Shown here: one piece after another, positions 60,460 to 64,000 of the stretch
Position numbering within the stretch: position 1 is the stretch's first letter
Layout of the letters: each line of letters opens with the position of its first letter
Position numbers and translations under genes: made by a program
The notes under the pieces: model-generated
Told to the model about the DNA's origin: nothing
Databases searched by the model: none
The model's input: the letters and a program-made list of their open reading frames with translations, nothing else
NCBI GenBank assembly: GCA_038244815.1
Contig: JBBRTB010000014.1
Span: forward strand, 1 to 64,000
Length of the DNA stretch: 64,000 bases
Source of the DNA: DASVHS01 sp038244815
Lineage (GTDB): Bacteria; Acidobacteriota; Thermoanaerobaculia; Gp7-AA8
Direction of reading: 5' to 3'

Positions 60460-62115
60460 CTATCGACTTTGGTCGAGTTGCGCGAGACGCTTCTCGGCGG
60501 CCAGCATCGGAAGGACGGAGAGAAGCAGGGAAGCACCGATGGCTGCGGCGATCGGAAGCGCCGCGGAGATCCAGGCCCATTCGTATCCGACGTCGAACGC
60601 CTTCCAGAAGAAGTACTGCATGACCGGCCGGGCGGCAAGCAGCATCATGGCGCCGACGTACAGGAGAGATAGAGCCATGTAGGCGAAACCGCCCAGCGAG
60701 AGACCGACCTGCAGCGGATTCTCGGCCGCGAAGTTCGGTGACCAGGCGCCCATTCCGATCCCGAGCGCGACGAGCGTCACCGCCATCATCGCCGCGGTGG
60801 GCAGGGTGAACGCCCAGACGATCGTGCCGGCGGCGAGCATGACGTTCGCGAACGCGGTCAGGAGGACGGCCACGATCGTCAGCGGCACCCCGTAGACGAT
60901 CAGCTTCACGAGCAGCAGCTCCCGGTAGGAAACGGGTGCCGCCTGCAGCATCCAGAAGGCCTTCCCTTCCGAGGAGACCGAGGGATAGGCGAAGCGCAGA
61001 CAGATGGCGGCAACGACGAATCCGGCCATCCCAAGGTTGGCGTAGGCCACGATGGTGGCGCGTGCGTCGCCGCCCAGCGGCAGCATGCGCACGTTGTAGA
61101 GATAGATGAAGAGCAGCGCCGCCATCATGAAGAGCTGCGACCACTGCGCCACGTCGCGCGTGAGCGTGCGGATCTCCTTGGCCATCAGCGCCCGCACCGG
61201 TGGCGACGCCCTCCCCAGCAGCATGTCGATGGAGCGTGTCAGCGGCTTCGCCCCGAGCGCCATCGGGGCCATGCTCTCGCGCGCCCGCACGAACGCCGTG
61301 AAGTACGTATCACGGCTGACGAAGGCGAAAAAGATCAGCGCGATCGCGGCCACCAGGGCGATGCGTGGCGGCAGCTTCTGCGGATCGGGGGAGACCATCA
61401 CGTCCGCCAGGGCCGTTCCGGGGTAGAGATCGATCGACGGCAGATCGATGGCGCGCAGGACCGCGGTGAGGTTGTCGGTGCGCACTTCGGTGAACAGACG
61501 CTCCGGACGGCTGACCCGGAATGCCACCACCGTGACGGTCAGGACGAGGATCGCCAGCGTGGCCACGATCTGATGCACGCGGCGCACGGGAAACCAGCGC
61601 ACCAGCAGCACGATGGCCAGGGAGGCCAGCGTCACGGGAATCGTGAGCAGCAGCGCCAGATTGACGAGGACGATCGGGTAGTACGTCCAAGGCCGCTCGT
61701 ACTGGCGCGCGAAAGCCACGAACATCGGTACCAGGAACGCGAATACGATCGTGGCGCTCTGCAGAAGAGTCTTCGACCAGCGCGACGCCACGATCAGGAA
61801 CTTCCGTCGCGGGGCGGCGTGGTAGACATCGAGGTCGAGATCGGTAAAGAACGCCCCGATCGCCGCCGTCAGCGACGACGAAAACAGCACGATCGTGGCG
61901 ACCAGGAACACCATCGCCAGGATGTTGCGCAGAATCGCCAGCGCGAAGAACGGCGTGGCTTCTTCGATCTGCGCGGTGGCCCGGAAGAGCCGGCGGAACA
62001 GTCCGTAGTCAGCGTAGAGGAAGAGCGCGAGCGTGAGCCCGACTACGCTGATGCGGAGAATCGCGGCCGCGTTGATCGGCCGCAGCTTCGAGAGGGCGAT
62101 GCGCAGGGGCCACAT
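60460..62115 (-). CDS. ABC-2 type permease (orphan)
   Basis: This 551-residue protein has about twelve hydrophobic segments and the pattern of ABC-2 family or putative ABC exporter permeases: FTDLDLDVYHAAPRRKFLIV near residue 95, and ALMAKEIRTLTRDVAQWSQL near residue 320. No nucleotide-binding domain is adjacent; the orphan ATPase at 15985-16710 is a possible partner. The ATG at 62115 begins MWPLRIALSKLRPINAAAIL. It lies between ddl and the DUF4870-like gene. Confidence 0.75.
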   Translation of the reverse strand: MWPLRIALSKLRPINAAAILRISVVGLTLALFLYADYGLFRRLFRATAQIEEATPFFALAILRNILAMVFLVATIVLFSSSLTAAIGAFFTDLDLDVYHAAPRRKFLIVASRWSKTLLQSATIVFAFLVPMFVAFARQYERPWTYYPIVLVNLALLLTIPVTLASLAIVLLVRWFPVRRVHQIVATLAILVLTVTVVAFRVSRPERLFTEVRTDNLTAVLRAIDLPSIDLYPGTALADVMVSPDPQKLPPRIALVAAIALIFFAFVSRDTYFTAFVRARESMAPMALGAKPLTRSIDMLLGRASPPVRALMAKEIRTLTRDVAQWSQLFMMAALLFIYLYNVRMLPLGGDARATIVAYANLGMAGFVVAAICLRFAYPSVSSEGKAFWMLQAAPVSYRELLLVKLIVYGVPLTIVAVLLTAFANVMLAAGTIVWAFTLPTAAMMAVTLVALGIGMGAWSPNFAAENPLQVGLSLGGFAYMALSLLYVGAMMLLAARPVMQYFFWKAFDVGYEWAWISAALPIAAAIGASLLLSVLPMLAAEKRLAQLDQSR

Positions 62116-62139
62116 GGTTGCGGATCGTGTTCGTCCGGG

Positions 62140-63225
62140 CTAGCCAATCTTACGCGCCTGCCTGAGCCAGGCCATGGCGCTGGCGCGTCTGGCCGTGCGG
62201 TCCCGATGGCGCTCCAGTCCCAACTCGATCAATCGCTCGATGAGCCGCGAATATTTGATCTCCGTCGCCTCCCAGAGCTTCGGGTACATGGAGATGTTGG
62301 TGAAGCCGGGCACGGTATTGATCTCGTTGACGAAGAGACGGTTCGTGCCTTTCTCGAGGAAGAAGTCGACGCGGGCGAAGCCGCTGGCACCGATGGCGCG
62401 GAAGGCCGCCACGGCCAGGCGCCGGATCTCCTCGACGCGGTCCCGCGGAAGCTTCGCCGGAATGACGAGCGACGAGGCTGAGTCCGCCATGTACTTGTCC
62501 TCGTAGTCGTAGAACTCCCGGCCGGCCACGATCTCGCCCGGCAGCGACGGCTCCGGCTGTTCGTTGCCGAGCACGGAGACTTCGATTTCGCGCGCATCGA
62601 GTCCACGCTCGACGAGAACCCTTTCGTCGAATTGAAAGCCGAACGCCATGGCGGCGTCCAGATCGCGGTCGCTCTTGACTTTCGCGACGCCGATCGACGA
62701 GCCGCCGTTGGCCGGTTTCACGAAGTAGGGCAGGCGCAGGGTGTTGTCGACCGCCCGGGCGATTCGCTCGCGCTCTCCACGCCACTCCACTTCGCTCACC
62801 AGTACGTATTCGACGACCGGCAACTTGGCCGTGGCGAACGCGTGCTTCATGTGGCCTTTGTCCATTCCCACCGCGGACGCGGCTACGCCCGACCCGACAT
62901 AGGGAGCGCCGATCGTCTCGAGATAACCCTGGAGCGTGCCGTCCTCTCCGCCGGTGCCGTGAATGAGCGGAAAGGCCACGTCGGCGTTCCCGCCGCGCCA
63001 CCAGGAGTCGAACGAGAAATCGTCGTCACGGCGATCGCTGCTGTCTCCCATGAGGATTCCGGCGCTGCGTGCGGGTGCGACGAACCCGCCATCGCGGGCG
63101 ATGCAGATCGGAATGACTTCGATCCGTGTCTGCGGCGCGGCATTCGCGACCGACCGTGCCGAGAGAATCGACACGTCGTGCTCGGCGCTGCGGCCGCCGA
63201 AGATCAGGGCGGTACGGATCGTCAT
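62140..63225 (-). CDS. ddl: D-alanine--D-alanine ligase
   Basis: Ddl joins two D-alanines for peptidoglycan precursors. The 361-residue ATP-grasp enzyme has IFGGRSAEHDVSILSARSV near the N-terminus, YVGSGVAASAVGMDKGHMKH, FVKPANGGSSIGVAKVKSD, and the C-terminal FFLEKGTNRLFVNEINTVPG with GFTNISMYPKLWEA. It is the long (VanA-side) type length. The ATG at 63225 begins MTIRTALIFGG. Confidence 0.96.
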   Translation of the reverse strand: MTIRTALIFGGRSAEHDVSILSARSVANAAPQTRIEVIPICIARDGGFVAPARSAGILMGDSSDRRDDDFSFDSWWRGGNADVAFPLIHGTGGEDGTLQGYLETIGAPYVGSGVAASAVGMDKGHMKHAFATAKLPVVEYVLVSEVEWRGERERIARAVDNTLRLPYFVKPANGGSSIGVAKVKSDRDLDAAMAFGFQFDERVLVERGLDAREIEVSVLGNEQPEPSLPGEIVAGREFYDYEDKYMADSASSLVIPAKLPRDRVEEIRRLAVAAFRAIGASGFARVDFFLEKGTNRLFVNEINTVPGFTNISMYPKLWEATEIKYSRLIERLIELGLERHRDRTARRASAMAWLRQARKIG

Positions 63226-63233
63226 ATCCCCCT

Positions 63234-63280
63234 CAGATTCCTCGCCGTCTGACGCTCCGGGTCACTTCGGAATGGGAATG
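63234..63280. repeat. REP-like element, copy 2
   Basis: The 17-mer CAGATTCCTCGCCGTCT (63234-63250) is identical to that at 339-355. It is followed by CACTTCGGAATGGGAATG, which overlaps the 3' end of the MCE gene. The inverted arm is less perfect than in copy 1. Confidence 0.5.
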
Positions 63281-64000
63281 CTTCCCAACAGATACTTCAG
63301 GTCGTCATCACGCCAGCGGATGCCGCCGCCGATGATAAACGCGGTGTGGTTGAGAGCGTTGTCGACGCCGGAGGTCAGGAAGATGCGCGGCGTATTGGGC
63401 TTCTCCATCCGCAGCGTGTATTCACCGAAGACGCGAACGTGCGGGTTCGAGTCGTAGCGCTGGCCGAAGTCGAACGCCTCACCGGTCAGCCGAATGCGCG
63501 GGTTCAGCTGGTAGTCGGCACCGACCCCGCCGGTGTTGTCGAACAGTCCGACGCGTACGCCCAGGTTGTCGAGCAGCCATCCCGCCTGCGCGGAGACCCG
63601 CAGAGCCTGGTCGTAGCGGGTCTCGTGGGTCACGGTCGTATGACTCAGTCCGGACGTGGGATCGGTCACCGTGTCGATGATGTCCTTCTCATGCTTTCGT
63701 CCGGCCGGATCGTCGGCGAACTCGATGTTGTAGAAGCGATTGCGCTCCATGTTCGGAATGAGCCGCACGGTCACCGCCGATCGCGACCGGCTGCTGAAGT
63801 CGATGCCGTCCTGCTTCGTCTCCGCGCCGGCCAGGTACTCAGACTTCATTCCCAGGTCCAGGCCGATCTTGCCGACGCGGCCCAGCGTGTTCTTCAGCTC
63901 GTTCACGCCGCTCTCCACCGACCCCAGCGCGGTGTTGAGGCGGTTGTATGCCTCCTGGTCGTAGATCAGCTTTCCGACCGTCCCCTGGCCGCTCTTCACC
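63262..64000 (-). CDS. MCE/MlaD-type protein, C-terminal part (partial)
   Basis: The gene continues past the right edge, so only the C-terminal 245 residues are visible. They start with SGQGTVGKLIYDQEAYNRLN, the (E/Q)GT(L/V)GKL repeat typical of MCE-domain lipid-transport proteins, then a coiled segment and a region resembling a beta-rich outer-membrane tail (TGEAFDFGQRYDSNPHVRVF, GEYTLRMEKPNTPRIFLTSG). MCE proteins of this layout shuttle lipids across the periplasm. Any start near 64000 is internal. Its end overlaps the repeat copy. Confidence 0.75.
   Translation of the reverse strand, partial: VKSGQGTVGKLIYDQEAYNRLNTALGSVESGVNELKNTLGRVGKIGLDLGMKSEYLAGAETKQDGIDFSSRSRSAVTVRLIPNMERNRFYNIEFADDPAGRKHEKDIIDTVTDPTSGLSHTTVTHETRYDQALRVSAQAGWLLDNLGVRVGLFDNTGGVGADYQLNPRIRLTGEAFDFGQRYDSNPHVRVFGEYTLRMEKPNTPRIFLTSGVDNALNHTAFIIGGGIRWRDDDLKYLLGSIPIPK

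Overview
The window is about 64 kb of high-GC bacterial chromosome, densely packed, with about 58 protein genes. I see no rRNA, tRNA, IS element, prophage or CRISPR array. The gene set suggests a Gram-negative heterotroph: an SUF Fe-S system with SufU, SufT and an Rrf2 regulator, a split GcvPA/GcvPB glycine decarboxylase, pyruvate phosphate dikinase, GlyQ/GlyS, an MCE/MlaD-type protein, TonB-type proteins, and a large TonB-dependent receptor with an N-terminal carboxypeptidase-regulatory-like domain. That combination, with many Thr/Pro-rich lipoproteins, fits Acidobacteriota best. The assignment is inference and no single marker proves it.

Layout. 1-8.3 kb: end of mnmA, glmS, an Fn3 lipoprotein, a YyaL-type thioredoxin-fold protein, a 623-residue protein I do not recognise, and a XerC/D recombinase. 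8.4-12.9 kb: gcvT-gcvH-gcvPA-gcvPB. 12.9-18.9 kb: an AI-2E-type permease with a B12-domain-like tail, HIT, prmC, an ABC ATPase, and an ECF sigma/anti-sigma/membrane protein operon. 18.9-25.1 kb, minus strand: icd, nfo, an SH3-TonB protein, argF, MBL, NUDIX, moaE, moaD. 25.1-34.4 kb: a DUF1858 protein, a membrane protein, a structured 480-nt gap, polA, a lipoprotein, selB, DUF72, and a zinc-ribbon gene with a long leader. 34.5-39.1 kb: cysK-like gene, gamma-lyase-type gene, plsY, gpsA and a stand-alone MshEN protein. 39.1-50.2 kb: a DedA protein, ppdK, a discoidin/OmpA-like lipoprotein, glyS-glyQ, a thioesterase, and a sulfatase-TPR protein. 50.3-59.6 kb: TonB receptor, then rrf2-sufBCDSUT. 59.7-64 kb: small membrane proteins, an ABC permease, ddl and the end of an MCE protein.

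Two patterns recur across the window. First, at least ten genes have a TANAAT-like -10 hexamer ending only 7-9 nt before an ATG, GTG or TTG start and no Shine-Dalgarno sequence. This predicts leaderless mRNAs and corrects several starts (cysK, plsY, the MshEN protein). Second, several intergenic gaps hold arrays of 7-8 nt words, often with their inverted copies, lying directly against those -10 elements. The arrays before argF and plsY share nearly the same core, and they run into neighbouring coding ends. Together they look like a dispersed, promoter-abutting repeat family.

Other points worth a second look are a multi-hairpin region with mutually exclusive pairings upstream of polA, a candidate 60-nt RNA or attenuator upstream of the zinc-ribbon gene, and a REP-like palindrome inserted in frame in sufD.
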